A DNA stretch of 64,000 nucleotides from Trichodelitschia bisporula (lineage: Eukaryota; Ascomycota; Dothideomycetes; Phaeotrichales; Phaeotrichaceae). Both the position numbers and the translations under genes were made by a program. This document shows positions 53,076 through 64,000 of this stretch, in pieces. How positions within the stretch are numbered: position 1 is the stretch's first letter; each line of letters begins with the position of its first letter. The notes beneath the pieces are model-generated. The model worked only from the letters and a program-made list of their open reading frames with translations, was not told where the DNA came from and did not search any database. The stretch is taken from assembly GCA_010356995.1 (NCBI GenBank), contig ML996688.1, positions 1,054,001 through 1,118,000 of the forward strand, in the 5' to 3' direction.

Positions 53076-55132
53076 CTAGTGCTCGAGCAGCCGCAAGCTG
53101 CCCTGCACCACCACGTTCTCCAGGATCGAGCCAGGTGGAATATCAATCGTCTGGCCCTCGGTTGCGACGATGATGACGGTTCCCTTCAACGTGACGTTGC
53201 GCCCAAGGTTGACCGCACCAGTGATCGTCAGGTGGTCAAGCTCCACAATCTTGGGAATCGAGGGGATGCGAGCCTGGAACGACGACACCTTCTTGAAGTC
53301 GCTACCAAGCTTGATAAGGGGAGCCGGCCCGAAGCGGTTGGGGTCGATGACCAGCTGCCCGTGCTGGAGCGTGTACAGGTCTGACTTGACGAGCATGAGA
53401 TCCGAGCACGTCTTGACGGGCAAGAACCGACGACGAGGGACGTTCACACCGCACGCGTTCTTAAAGTGGCGGATGGCAGCACCGACGGCGGTCTCGAGCT
53501 GGATGACCGAGATATCGGCCTCACCCTTCTTGTCGGCAGGGATCGACTTGGCGTTCGGGATGATCTCCATCGCAAGCTCGTTGTTCTCGACAACACGCTT
53601 GATGGCGCGCAGGTTCAACCAGATGTTGTTCGTGTTGAAGTACTTAAACTTCTTGATGGACTTGAACTCGTTCACGTGCTCCTTGGGAACCTGCGCGATT
53701 TCGAGAAGACGAACCGAACCCTCGTAGTTGATGATCGTGCCACCCTTGACGTCGGCCTTGGTCTTGTCCGTGAGCTCCATGATGTATTCGGCCTTGGCGT
53801 CAACCATGTGCTGAAGGATGCGAAGATCCACGACGGCGCCCAGGTTGTCGGCATTCGACAAGAAGATGATCTCGATTCCACGGTCGATGAGCTGGTCGAG
53901 GATGCCGGAGTTGTACAGCGATTCGAACACATCACCGTGGCCAGGCGGGTACCAGTCCGAGATAGGCGAGTCGGCGGACTGAGGAACCGGCAGGAGGGAG
54001 TCCTTAAGCACACGAGGGTACTTGGACTGGTTGAAGGTGAGGATATCGATGTTGTGGCCCTCATACTTCTTGATGATGTTGGCAGTGTCCGCGTCTGTGT
54101 TGAACGAGTTCATCAGCACGAACGGAACGTTCACGTTGTACGTGCGATTGAGGTACTCGATCTGGCGAACGGACAGGTCCAGGAACGACATGCCGTCACG
54201 GACTTCAATCACGGACTTGGGCCCAACACAACCCATCGAAGTACCCAGCCCGCCATTGAGCTTGACAACAGCCAGCTTGTTCAAGTAGTCCACGGCCTCC
54301 GAGTTGGCGAGGTCCGAGTACTCGACAACCTGACCGGGTTGAGGAGGAGCAATGCGGTTCCAGTCCAGGACGCTGCCCTTGGCCTTGTCATTGAGGTAGC
54401 GACGGAACAACGCGAAGAAGTTGTCCATCTCCGTCTCGAAGCGCTATAGAGTGTCAGAGCAGTCCTCTCAATGTGTAGGGTGCCGTACCTTCTTCTCATT
54501 GGGGTCCTTGACGGTATCGGTAAGGGCATTCAGGCGGTTGCGCATCTGTGACGCTGCGACATTGGTAGATGTGTTTTCGAACGCCTGCGGCACGCTTAAG
54601 TTAGCACCCGGCATCGTAATGATTAATGAGCGAGATTCCAGAGTTAGGGTCCTAGACGTGTGGGGAAGAAAGTGATGGGGAATTTAAGTTTGTTGTGGGC
54701 CGGTTCGTGCTATCGTTCGTAACCAAAGTTGAGAAGGGGCGTTGTCGGACTTCGGGGAAGGAAGATAACCCCTAGTTTTATGGAGGAAGCTACCTCGCTA
54801 GGCCTCTCCTTGGGCGACTTCCCGCAGCTTGTCTCGCACCCCGTTCGAGATGTTGCGCCGGAGAACAATAAGCTGTCGAGAAATCGATCGCAATCCCGTC
54901 AATTCTGGTGACTGCTAGGGGAAGCTTGCTGAAGCTGTCTCGTGGCACACCGTGGCACAGAGAAAGCGCGGAATCCTCATGTCTCGGGCATAATGAAAGG
55001 AATGGGGGAGAAAGAACTTACCACATGCGACTGCGACTTCCCATGATGCTTCCGAGCGAACTCAGAAGCAGCACCGGCGTCGCCGCTCGAGGGGTTCGGC
55101 TTCAAATGGGAGGGAATCGCCTTGGACGCCAT
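53076..55132 (-). CDS. UGP1: UTP-glucose-1-phosphate uridylyltransferase
   Basis: Three exons (55022-55132, 54489-54584, 53076-54443) give 524 aa, the usual length. The cytosolic enzyme makes UDP-glucose from UTP and glucose-1-phosphate, feeding cell-wall glucan, glycogen and trehalose. The first exon is [16 protein letters not shown]. The second, [18 protein letters not shown], joins to [17 protein letters not shown], all highly conserved in fungi. The core has [17 protein letters not shown] (nucleotide loop), [36 protein letters not shown] and KTCSDLMLV. It ends in a beta-helix ([15 protein letters not shown]) with the oligomer-forming C-terminus SLRLLEH. The large 434-nt first intron is unusual for the window and may hold regulatory signals. 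Confidence 0.97.
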
Positions 55133-56152
55133 TGTAGCTGATTTGCCTGCTTGCGAAGGTGATCAAACAATGAACAAGAGCGAAACAGGGAGGTTTTGGG
55201 TGAAGCTGCAATGGAGCGGTCAGTTTGCAGTGCAGAGCGGTGCGGACGTTGTCTCTTTTCCGGTTGGCACGGGTGGAGTGGGGGGAAGTTGGATGAAGTG
55301 GGCGGTGACGAAATCGCTACTAGCTGGGCAAGGAAACACTGACCTGCAGCAAAACTGGTCAAGGCGTTCTTGCTAGGGTGTGCGGCAGGAAATGTGGGGA
55401 GCTTTAGGGAGTTGACAACGAGTTCTACGAAGATGGTGATGATGCAGGAAAGGGAGTTTTCGAGGGAAGAGGTTGAGGAAACGTGGTTCAGGATTAACGG
55501 CAAAGGCTCACAGCGAGGAGGGAGGATGAAGAAGGGTTCCGATGACGGGTCACTTGTGGAAAGGGCGGCACAAGCAGCGGGGAAGACACAACATACTTAT
55601 GGAACTTCGATGCACCTTCCTTTTCCTCCGTTGACTCTCAATCACGAATGGTGAGAGCCCAATTAGGCAGTACGAAGGCCGCTCTTTTCTTTCTCACCAC
55701 CACCCCTCTATCCCCCTCATCGCCCTTGCACTTTTTTTTTGCTGGGAAACTAGAAAGAATGACGAACTGACCGTGTGTGGCTGTCGTTCTGGCCGCTGGT
55801 CCCTGGCCCGCCGAGAGCAGGGGAGCCGCTAATGGGGCCAATAGAGCTTCGCCGTAGTGGGGGGTGGGGGGTGAGTGGAGGGGCAATTGCAATGGGGAGG
55901 GAGGGCGCTAGTTAGTGGGGGGGATGAGGGGCTATCCCGCAAGCTTTTTACGCCATTCAATGTCTGATATCATGTTCTGCACGCTGCCGTTTGTAACCGT
56001 TGAAGTCGTGAAGATCTCGGTGCTATGTCGATTGCGAAATCCAGTGCATGTCCATGATAAAGGCTGATCCACGTAACTAGATATCTGCCCTGCTGTAGCG
56101 GCCTCCTTCAGATACCCTGCACTTCGCTATATCCATAGTCTCGTTCTCATAG
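55133..56152. other. Intergenic: UGP1 promoter and region upstream of the small candidate gene
   Basis: About 1 kb with C- and G-rich runs. A convincing first exon for the candidate at 56153-56464 was not found, although several ATGs and donor-like sites exist. Confidence 0.5.
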
Positions 56153-56464
56153 CCTCCCTACGGAGGTATTGCCTTCCCCTCCAATCTCACATGGTCCAAC
56201 CTGCAAACCCGCGAAAATCTCCAAACAGCGTCACACCCGCAGCAGCGCCACCACACCAGCGAACTCCTCACGCCCGGCAGCACAAAGAGTAAGGAACAAG
56301 CCTGCAAGCGCGCCTATCAGGAAATCATCATCATGCAGCAGCGCGCAGCAGCGCAGCAGAAACTCCATCCCCAACCCCCAGTCGAACCAACGCCTTCAAG
56401 AAACAGAGCGCGCGCTCCGCTTTCCCAGCCCCACCCGATATCACAGCGCGCGGGCCGCCGCTAG
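56153..56464 (+). CDS. Possible terminal exon of a small unrecognised gene
   Basis: After a plausible acceptor (ttctcatag, ending 56152) a 103-codon open frame begins PPYGGIAFPSNLTWSNLQTR. It continues with SELLTPGSTKSKEQACKRAYQEIIIMQQRAAAQQ and a Pro-rich tail to a stop at 56462-56464. The composition is more like a real polypeptide than the other frames here: a hydrophobic/aromatic start, then a Lys/Glu/Gln helix. There is no ATG near the acceptor, so at least one upstream exon must exist if it is real. I recognise no family. Confidence 0.3.
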   Translation, partial: PPYGGIAFPSNLTWSNLQTRENLQTASHPQQRHHTSELLTPGSTKSKEQACKRAYQEIIIMQQRAAAQQKLHPQPPVEPTPSRNRARAPLSQPHPISQRAGRR

Positions 56465-57695
56465 CCTCATTACGCCACACCCCAACGCCCAACAACGGCC
56501 GACCCCGGCTGCATATCACATAGCGGACCGAGACAAAGCGGGCATGAGCGAAGCTGAAGGCAAACAGACACACCCGTCGCCACGCGTGAGATATCGGGTG
56601 CATGCCGATATCCTACGAGGCGATAGCTAACAGATTACGAGGCGAGAACTAACTTTGGATGCTTCGTACGTAAGAACCGGGAGCAAAGGAGGTAAAAGCT
56701 ATCCCTTCCGTAAAATCCCATATGGCGGCGAGAAACTGCCTCCTCTCCGCACGAGCATTGATGTCGTTCCCGGCCCACTCGTCGCGGGGCAACCACAACA
56801 CTCACGCGTCGCACGTGGGCGGCCGCTCACGCAGGAGTGTGCAAACGCCGAGTCGCGGCGGGCAGACATCGCAACGTCGAACAAGCCAGGGTTCAAGACA
56901 CCTGGACCCTGCGGGCATTGGATCTGCACGCGGGCATTATCGGTGGCGATCATAGCACTTACATACGCGTACAACGCCCTCAATTGAATGCGGCGCAATT
57001 GATTGAGACGCCTGTGAAGAGGAGTGTTCACATTTTTATATCCCGGATCCCCCCCACGGACTTGGCGGTCTTGACGCTGACCGCTTTTCGAGGGGAGGAT
57101 GTGTGGCTGCATCGTGAGTTTGGAGGCTTTTGGTCATGAGATGCAGCGTTGAGGTTCAAGACGCAGGTTCAGATATGGAATATTGGCACCATTGACATTG
57201 AAAATCAAGTTTGACATGTGGCGCTTGCACCGCATCTGCATAGAAGCTTTCCCAACAGCATACCAGGATGCCTGTACCGGAGTGTCGTTCGCAACAGTGG
57301 CGTTCAACTCGCCAGCCTCGCCACCAGTGTTAGGGTTACGTCGGGACTTCACGGACGCAAATTTACATCGGATCGACGACAACCGCCATGCATTCACCAC
57401 AACACCCCGCCTCCTGACTGAGCCTAGCTATACCCACATACCAGATACCAGATATATGCCCACAAGCCGGCCGTCCCTCATTGCGCCCCGCAAACTCCCA
57501 TCCCAGCCCCCATCGTCCCTCGTTGCTCGATTCCCTTCCCCAGAGCAGAGATGCCATATCGCCCATCCCGCACGCCGCACCTCAGCTCCATGCCCAACCC
57601 AGTCCATGCCTCATGAACGCACCTCACAACCCACCCACCCCAAACGCCTAAACAAACAAAACGCGCGCGTATGTACACGCCCCACGACCCAGCCC
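56465..57695. other. Intergenic: 3' flank of the IQGAP gene and unassigned sequence
   Basis: 1.2 kb without a supported gene. The plus-strand frame at 57183-58022 runs antisense into the IQGAP gene and is a shadow. No RNA gene or repeat seen. Confidence 0.5.
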
Positions 57696-60600
57696 CTACT
57701 CATCGCGATAAAACTTGCGCATAAGCAAATGCACCAACAAATTAACATTCAACCTCAACGGCCCCTCCAACCTCCCCTTCCCATCCGGCCCATCCTCCCC
57801 AAACAAATTCATAAACTGGCAGTTATTGAACTGAGCCTGCAGGAGATCGTCCAGCGGGACCGATGCCGCAGCCCCAGGGATCATGAGGCTGCCCATGCTG
57901 CCCTCGATGTAGAACACGCCCACCTCGTCGCTGCTGATCGTGATGTTGATCTTATCCCACTGCCTCTCGCTGTACCCGCGCCACGCGACCAGCACGCCTT
58001 TCTCCGCGAGATTGCGCGCTGAGTACTTGAAGCTACCGAAACGGGGCACGCGGCCTGCCTTCGCGAGCTCGCGCTCATGGTTGTATTGCTTGGTGAAGGG
58101 GAGGAGGAAGCGCTTTTTGCCCTTGCTCTTCTGCTGCAGCGTCACCATCGCTTGCTCGATGTAGTCATTGTAGCTCTTGAGCTGGCTGTCGAGCCATGTG
58201 GCTTTCTCTTGCAGCGCGGCCAGAGTGGCGCGGACGTTATCCATTTCACGGCTTCGTTGCACGCGGCGCCGGTGCTTGGTGCGGATGTCGATGGCGATGG
58301 CGTTGAGGATATCCTGGTAGAAGTTGGACCGCGTGATGCGGCCCGTTTTCTCGAGATCGAGGATGTTTTCCAGCGCCATGCGCTTGAGCTGCGCGTAGGT
58401 TATTGTTGTGATGTCGAGGAGGGAGGATTCGGCTTGGTAGGGGTTTGCGCGCTTCTGCGGGTTTGAGTGCTGGTCTTGCAGTTCGTCGTGCACGAGCTGG
58501 GCCCATTTGTCTTCATCTTCGTCGGTGATGGGCCGCACAAGGATGTCGAGCAGGTTGCTGCCGGTTTGGATACGGATGATGTACAACACGCAGCGCTTGG
58601 TTTCCATGAACAAAGCCTTGATTTCGGCATCGGCGTCTGGAACAATTAGTACTGAACGGAGGATAAGAAACATATGTAATACCTTCGACATCGTGGAACT
58701 TGGGGTTCAGGGTGAGTGTGATTTCGCTGGAGCTGACGTGCAACATGTCGTTTTCGTTATTCTTCGCGCTGCCCAGTTCCCGAATGACTTCGCGGAGCGG
58801 ATCATCGGGGCTTGGGCAGATGGTCGGAATCTCCTGGCTCACCATCTGGTGAATGTCGAAAACGTCATTGAGCTTCATGTACAGCGTAGGCTTCGTCCGC
58901 GCGTACAGGTCGTTGAATTCGTCGATGTCGAACTGCGCCTCGGCGTCGCGGACATTGATGAGATTTGTCCAGATCTCCTCTATCCGCCCGAGGGCTTCAG
59001 AGATGTAGGGATTGATAGGCTGCAAGTAGACGTCCTGGCCTCCAAACAGCCTGCCAGCCGCAATCTGACCAACGACCTTGGCCACTTCACCCAAATTCCT
59101 CTTCTGCATCGGAGAAAGCCCGCGCTCAATGACGCCCCAGGTGTCAGGCGCAAGCAGAGGCGGCAGAATGTAGGTCTTCCAAAGCCACTGTCCCACAATC
59201 GTAAGGATATGCTGAGGCGCCTCATGAGGAAACTTAGCGCATAGAGTTTCAAATGTCTGCTGCGCCACAAAGCGAATGCCATACGGCATGCGGTTGAGCA
59301 TCTCCTCGAGACAGAGGAAGAAGTGATCGGCGATATCGCGAAGATCGCGCAGGTGCTGCACGAACGTCTCGCGGGTTTCGGGATCCCGGATGGCTTCTTC
59401 GCGCGGAATGTCGGCTCTTCGCCTGCTGCGCTGGCCGGTGCGGAGTTCCTCGTTGTTGATCGCGGAGCGGTAGATTTGCATCGGGTCGCTTTCCAGGTCC
59501 AGGCCCTCGTTTCCGATGATATCTTCCTTGACAATGGGGCCAAGGAGGTCGCGGAGGTACTTGCGGTCGCGAGGGGACCGGATGTAGCTGCTGAGAAGCT
59601 TGTTCCAGAAGAAGTTCCCCCGAAGGTAGTCCTGAAGCGAGTCGCAGCTCTCGACCTCTTCTTTGATCGAGCGCGCGATCAGCTTCAATAGATAATATTC
59701 TTCTCTTCTCTTTTGGGCGAATCCGAAAATGCCCATCATCAGTAGCTCCACCCGCTTGCTCTCCTGCTCGGCCATACCCTGCTCGCGGAGCTTCTTGAAC
59801 AAACGTGCGAGGTACTGAGACTGCGTTTGGAGCATGAAGAACAGCTCCTGATAGTGCTCAAGCTTCTTGCGGGAGTTCTTGTTCAAAGCCTTCAAATCGA
59901 AGGGATCCTTTGACGAGATGTCCTTGTTGGTAAGCAGGTTGCCTACATGGCCGCCAAAGTGCTTCTGGTGCTTGAGCACTTCGTCGAGGGTGATCTTGTT
60001 CTTGACGAGAAGAGCAATCTTGACATCAAGCTGGTCAACATATTGCTCAGCGAGCTCGTTTTGCCGAACTTGATGGACCACAGTCTTGCGCAGGCGCTCA
60101 AATTCTGACAGATTAGCCCCGAATGATAACAGAAAGAAAGTGACGTACCGATCTCCTCATCAAAGTCGAAATCGCTATCGTTGAGCAGGTGCACAAAATT
60201 TTTGACAGTCCCCACAGGAGGATTCTTGCCACTCGTCAAAGTCTTGTACGCCTCGCCTTGCTGCCTACCGCGCACGAAGCTCTGGATCTTGATGACCTTC
60301 TTCATGTTTTCCTTGTAGAAGTTCATCTTCTCCACAAACTGCGTCCGTACGATCTTGCCGCGAGCAAGAGTTTGAAGCTCGCTTATCAGCTCTTCGTGGT
60401 CCTCAAGAACCATGAGATCCTTGCCGATGTCGCGGCGGGTAATGAATGCGCGGGCCAGGCTCTGGAGCTGCTCGATTGCCTCCTCTTCCTCGCTAATGGC
60501 ACTTAGAACGTCAAACACGCGCTCTCTCTCCCGGAAGCCACGGGCAATGGACTGGAGTTCGAGAATAGCGGGGGTGTGCGACTTCAAGGTTTTGACATCG

Positions 60601-62909
60601 GCAAGGTACTTCTGTCGGAATAGGTGACCGCGAGCAATGCTCTGCAGCAAGAGAAGCTGGTCCTCGTGGCGCTCTAAAGCCAGGAAAAGAGTCCCAATAC
60701 GGCGGCGCTCCTGGAAGCCGCGCGCAGTTGATTGTAAGTCAATGATGGAGGCTGTATGAGATGTAAGTGCTTCGCGCAGCTCCAGGAGATGTTTCCGGGC
60801 AAGTTGTCCACGAACCGCAGATTGTAGGCGCTCCCACTGGGGAGCCTGAGATTGCAGATGGCTTTGGACCGTGGCCGTCTCCTTTCGGGCAAGCAGGGCA
60901 CGAGCAGCAGCTTGAAGCTGGGTAACCATCGACTCATGCTGGCGCACGGTCACCTGGTCGGCACGTTGCACTCTCCGTTGAAGCACACCGCGGGCCAGCG
61001 CCTGGAGCTTTTCGACATGGCCTGTGGCATACTCCATCCGCTCGTGTTGTTCGCCAGCGCGTCTCCGTACCAGGGCTCCACGGATGGCCGCCTGAAGGTC
61101 CTGGATCTCGGCTTCTGCCTCCATGGCTTCCCCGACATCATCACTGACATCCCGCCGCGCCAGCGCTCCCCTGATAGCCGCCTGGATTTGACGGATGCCG
61201 TTCTCGTGACGCTGGACCTTCTTCCGGATAGTACTCGTCTGGACCCTGGCCTTCTGGGCGCGCGCAAGGCTCTGGAGCATGACCACCTGCTTCTCGCTAG
61301 CCTTCCAGAAATCCTCCTCCAGCCTCATATTGTCGCGAACCAAAAAGCCGCGAATCGAGCTCTGCAGATTGACAGCAAACTTGCGCATATCAAGACGATA
61401 CTGGGATATTTCCCGCGCCATATCGCCGCGAATTTTGGCCTGAAGTTCCGCGATCATTGGTTCGGCGTCCCACAGCTCCTGCATCACACCGCCCAGCCGT
61501 AGCCGCGCCACAGCCCCGCGGATTTGAGACTGAAAATCGAGGATGGCCTCTTCGTGCTCCGAAAGCTCACGGCGTATTCGCTCCTCCTCGGTCTCTACGG
61601 GTTCGGGTTCAGGTTCGGGCTCAGCCCCGAAATTGGCACCCATTCCAGAGAAGTTTGGCATGCTGATACCCGCCTTATCCAGACCCTTTTGTGTAGCTTC
61701 GAGTTCGTGGTTTTCGAATTGCAGGTGACCGACGAGATTTCCTATTCTGAAGTCGACAATGCCTTTGCGGAAGAGGAGCCATGATAAGGCGTGGATGCAG
61801 TAGATGACCTTAGGGATATTCTTCTTTTCGTAGAGGTCCACAAGCTCGAACCAGAAAAGATCAGGGAGTTCCACCTCTCTGAGATACCGGAAGAAAATGG
61901 CAATGTTATCCGAATGTCGAAACTGGAGCTTTTGGTTGTGAAAGATACGGAATTTTTGGTTTGGTTTGAGGGCTTGGACGACCTCGGCTAGGGTGACGCC
62001 GTCCCTCAATGCCTCTTCGAGTCGCACAATGGGCGGAATCTGCTTTTGAATAACGTCTTCTATCCACTCTTTGGCTTCACCGATATGACACAGATACTCG
62101 TATGCCTGCAGAAATTGGCGTTGCTGGTCCATCCAGTTCCGTCCGGCCCAACCCGTGGCAGTCTTCTGGATGCGCACTGAATCTCCGCGCCGGAGCCGGT
62201 GCCGGCCGTGCATGCCGACGACTTCCTCAGTCGAGGGCGTGATTGTAAGGCTGGCATTGTCGAACTTTGACAAGGTGCGCAGATGGTCCGTGGATGACTT
62301 CTGAAGCTCCTTCAAGTCTGGCTTCTCGATATGGGGCGAAAAGTGGACATGATTTGACGTTGACTTGCCGCGCTCGTGCTTTGAATCGCGCACCGAGCCC
62401 GACCGTCCCAGCGCATCGGAGCGAGCCACAACTATAGACTGCGGGCGCAGTTTAGGTGGAGGCGAGACGGCGCCATCGCCGGGTGATGATCTGTAGTCCT
62501 CGACGCTGTGACTGCGCGAGTGCAGCGACGGTGCCTTGGTCTTCAAAGTCGGCGTCGAGAGCGGTGTGCTCGTCTGCGACCTAGAGAGCGGTTTCAACGA
62601 CTGTCTAATGGACTGGTACGTTGCCGCAGGGCTGTTTCCCGTAGGACTGTATCCCGCGCTCGGACTTGGGCTGCGCATGCCATCGGCGGGTATGCGACTG
62701 CTGGATGGCGTGGCGACCTCGCTCGCTCCGCGGCGACGGTTCAAGGCATTCTCCTTGGCTGCGGCTGCGGCGGATGCATTTGATGAGATGGTGCTTGATC
62801 GACTAGGAGCTTCGGATGAGTTGGAGGATGCGGTGGAGGCATGGCGGAGTGGACTTGGTGCGTTTGTCGGGTGTCCGACGGCGGAACGGGGACGGGACGT
62901 CAAATTCAT
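57696..62909 (-). CDS. IQGAP (Iqg1/Rng2-type RasGAP-related scaffold)
   Basis: Three exons (60149-62909, 58683-60104, 57696-58636) give 1707 aa. Fungal IQGAPs organise the actomyosin ring for septation and polarity. Residues 1-260 are Ser/Pro-rich. The calponin-homology domain follows (QAYEYLCHIGEAKEWIEDVI, then LRDGVTLAEVVQAL, WFELVDLYEKKNIPKVIYCIHALS). About 15 IQ-like units come next, such as IRQIQAAIRGALARR and LQSIARGHLFRQK, for calmodulin and light chains. The RasGAP-like domain follows in the second exon (ILTIVGQWLWKTYILPPLLAPD, ISEALGRIEEIW). The third exon holds the RasGAP C-terminal domain (LKRMALENILDLEKTGRITRS to the stop). As in other IQGAPs, it probably binds Cdc42/Rac-type GTPases rather than acting as a GAP. 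Introns of 44 and 46 nt are needed. Confidence 0.95.
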
Positions 62910-63823
62910 GCCGACTGCGAGAAAGAGAGCGACACTGTCAGAGCAAGCGGGTCAAATCCATGTGTCGTACCGAAGATGGCCGCCGTTTGGGTCGCAGTGC
63001 TGGCAATGTTTGATGGTGTTGGTGGTGAGGGTGTGGGGTTATCGTGGACCAGGACTGTCAACCTGGTTGTGGAGGCAACGGCAGGTGACGGTTGGCGGAA
63101 AACAAGCGATGCCCTGTCTCCAAGTTCGTTGAAACAGAGAATTTATCCCCAGACAATGCGCCGTATTTCGGTCCCGCAAAGGAAAACGCAAAACGCTGAA
63201 GTTCAGAAGAAAGCGGAGCGAAGAGAATGTGCGACTGCGGGAAGTGTAATGGTTGGAGCAGGGTGGTGGGGAGCTGGAGGGTTGAGCTTCTTTTGGTGTT
63301 TATGTTTACCTTTCCGCCTTTCTTCCTCACAAAACCTCTGGTGGACAAGGGCAGAGACTGGGCTACACCGAGCGCACGGACCAATCGTAGGCCAAGTTTG
63401 CGACCCGCCTTTGTGCGCACAGCAACAGAGCCAACAACATGTCAACAGTTGCATCACCAATCCCATCCCATCCTCCTACATCTTCGTCTAAACTCTTGCA
63501 GTAGTGCGCACAATGGCCTCTACATTAACACCCACAGACGTGTGTCTAATCAGATGTCCCTCTTCTTTCTTCGCTCCCAACAATTGGAGTAATCAGTTTA
63601 GAACGGCCGCTCGATCTGGAGGAAGTGAGGCGTCAAGTCTCTCCCTGGGTTGAAGCCACTTCGGGAACAGGAAGCGCACGGCCATGATGCACTGCAGGGA
63701 CAGCGTTGCAAGAAACTCCCGAATCAGAGTAAATTAAGTACTGCGATCAGCTACCCCATACAAATGACCCCAAACACACCAACGCGTCTATCCTACTTCG
63801 CACATACTTGTACACGCTCTTCC
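62910..63823. other. Intergenic: IQGAP promoter and 3' flank of the right-end gene
   Basis: About 0.9 kb between two minus-strand genes. No coding sequence, RNA gene or repeat recognised. Confidence 0.55.
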
Positions 63824-64000
63824 CTACAGCTTAGCCTGCACCGGCCCCACCTGACTCTTCGCCTCTTCAATCAACCCCAGCGTAATGGCGGCGACGGGAT
63901 CCCGCTCCTGTCCGACCTGGTATGCAATCGGGCTGCTGGCCTGCCGCGAGGCGTAGCGCGCTGCAATGCCCTGGAAGATGATGACGTTTCGGTACATGGC
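63824..64000 (-). CDS. C-terminal end of an unrecognised protein (partial)
   Basis: The last 59 codons of a gene enter from the right edge. They read AMYRNVIIFQGIAARYASRQ, then SSPIAYQVGQERDPVAAITL, and end GPVQAKL before a TAG at 63824-63826. The frame is open to the window edge, with coding-like composition and a Gly/Ala helical character. I could not place the family from this fragment. Confidence 0.65.
   Translation of the reverse strand, partial: AMYRNVIIFQGIAARYASRQASSPIAYQVGQERDPVAAITLGLIEEAKSQVGPVQAKL

Noticed and set aside
53466-54449. 327-codon open frame on the plus strand
   Set aside because: It is exactly antisense to UGP1 and arises from the strong codon bias of that gene. Its residues show no domain.
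57183-58022. 279-codon plus-strand frame
   Set aside because: Its right half is antisense to the last IQGAP exon, and the left half is Pro/Arg/Thr-rich without motifs.

Overview
The window is nuclear DNA of a filamentous ascomycete (Pezizomycotina by inference). The evidence is the many short introns (most 41-70 nt, with GT..AG ends and ctaac/ctgac-like branch sites), the gene families present, and an intron-bearing tRNA-Thr. I see about 18 protein genes, whole or partial, one sure tRNA gene and one tRNA-like relic. I see no operon, CRISPR, rRNA, secondary-metabolite cluster, intact transposon or viral element. Exon joins were worked out by hand from splice sites, reading phase and family conservation. 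Every spliced gene listed closes in frame, except the small candidate at 56153-56464, whose 5' part is missing.

Left part (1-18 kb): the last exon of a glycyl-tRNA synthetase (+); a small two-helix membrane protein (-); a 1173-aa PH plus leucine-rich-repeat protein (-); the mitochondrial RNA-processing factor Pet127 (+); a UBA-like ubiquitin-binding protein with seven exons (+); and a Ycf1-type vacuolar ABCC transporter with ten exons (+). A gene-free 4.25 kb stretch follows (18.0-22.3 kb).

Middle (22-41 kb): a DUF2841/YDR124W-like regulator (+) with a long intron- and uORF-bearing leader; the TREX-2 mRNA-export scaffold Sac3 (+), which carries an exact-length 153-bp in-frame tandem duplication; the recombination factor Swi5 (-), divergent from a YTP1-type membrane protein (+); a GH64 beta-1,3-glucanase-like protein (+), tail to tail with a LicD/Mnn4-type phosphotransferase (-); then a gene-poor 3 kb with a tRNA-like relic and tRNA-Thr(AGT) (-); and the small subunit of splicing factor U2AF (+), followed by a 107-bp tandem duplication.

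Right part (42-64 kb): a tricalbin (ER-plasma membrane tether with SMP and C2 domains, -); a DUF7514 protein with a low-complexity Ala/Thr/Tyr/Pro repeat tract (-); UTP-glucose-1-phosphate uridylyltransferase UGP1 (-); a possible small unrecognised gene near 56.3 kb (+); an IQGAP with about 15 IQ-like repeats (-); and the last 59 codons of an unrecognised gene (-) running off the window.

Most are core cellular genes (translation, mRNA export, splicing, mitochondrial RNA, cell wall and sugar nucleotides, membrane contact, cytokinesis). Their order does not suggest a joint pathway. I found no convincing new biological system. The observations most worth checking are the recent-looking coding duplication in Sac3, the duplicated 3' flank of U2AF, the bafA-like leader, the GH64 protein without a visible signal peptide, and the unrecognised small gene.
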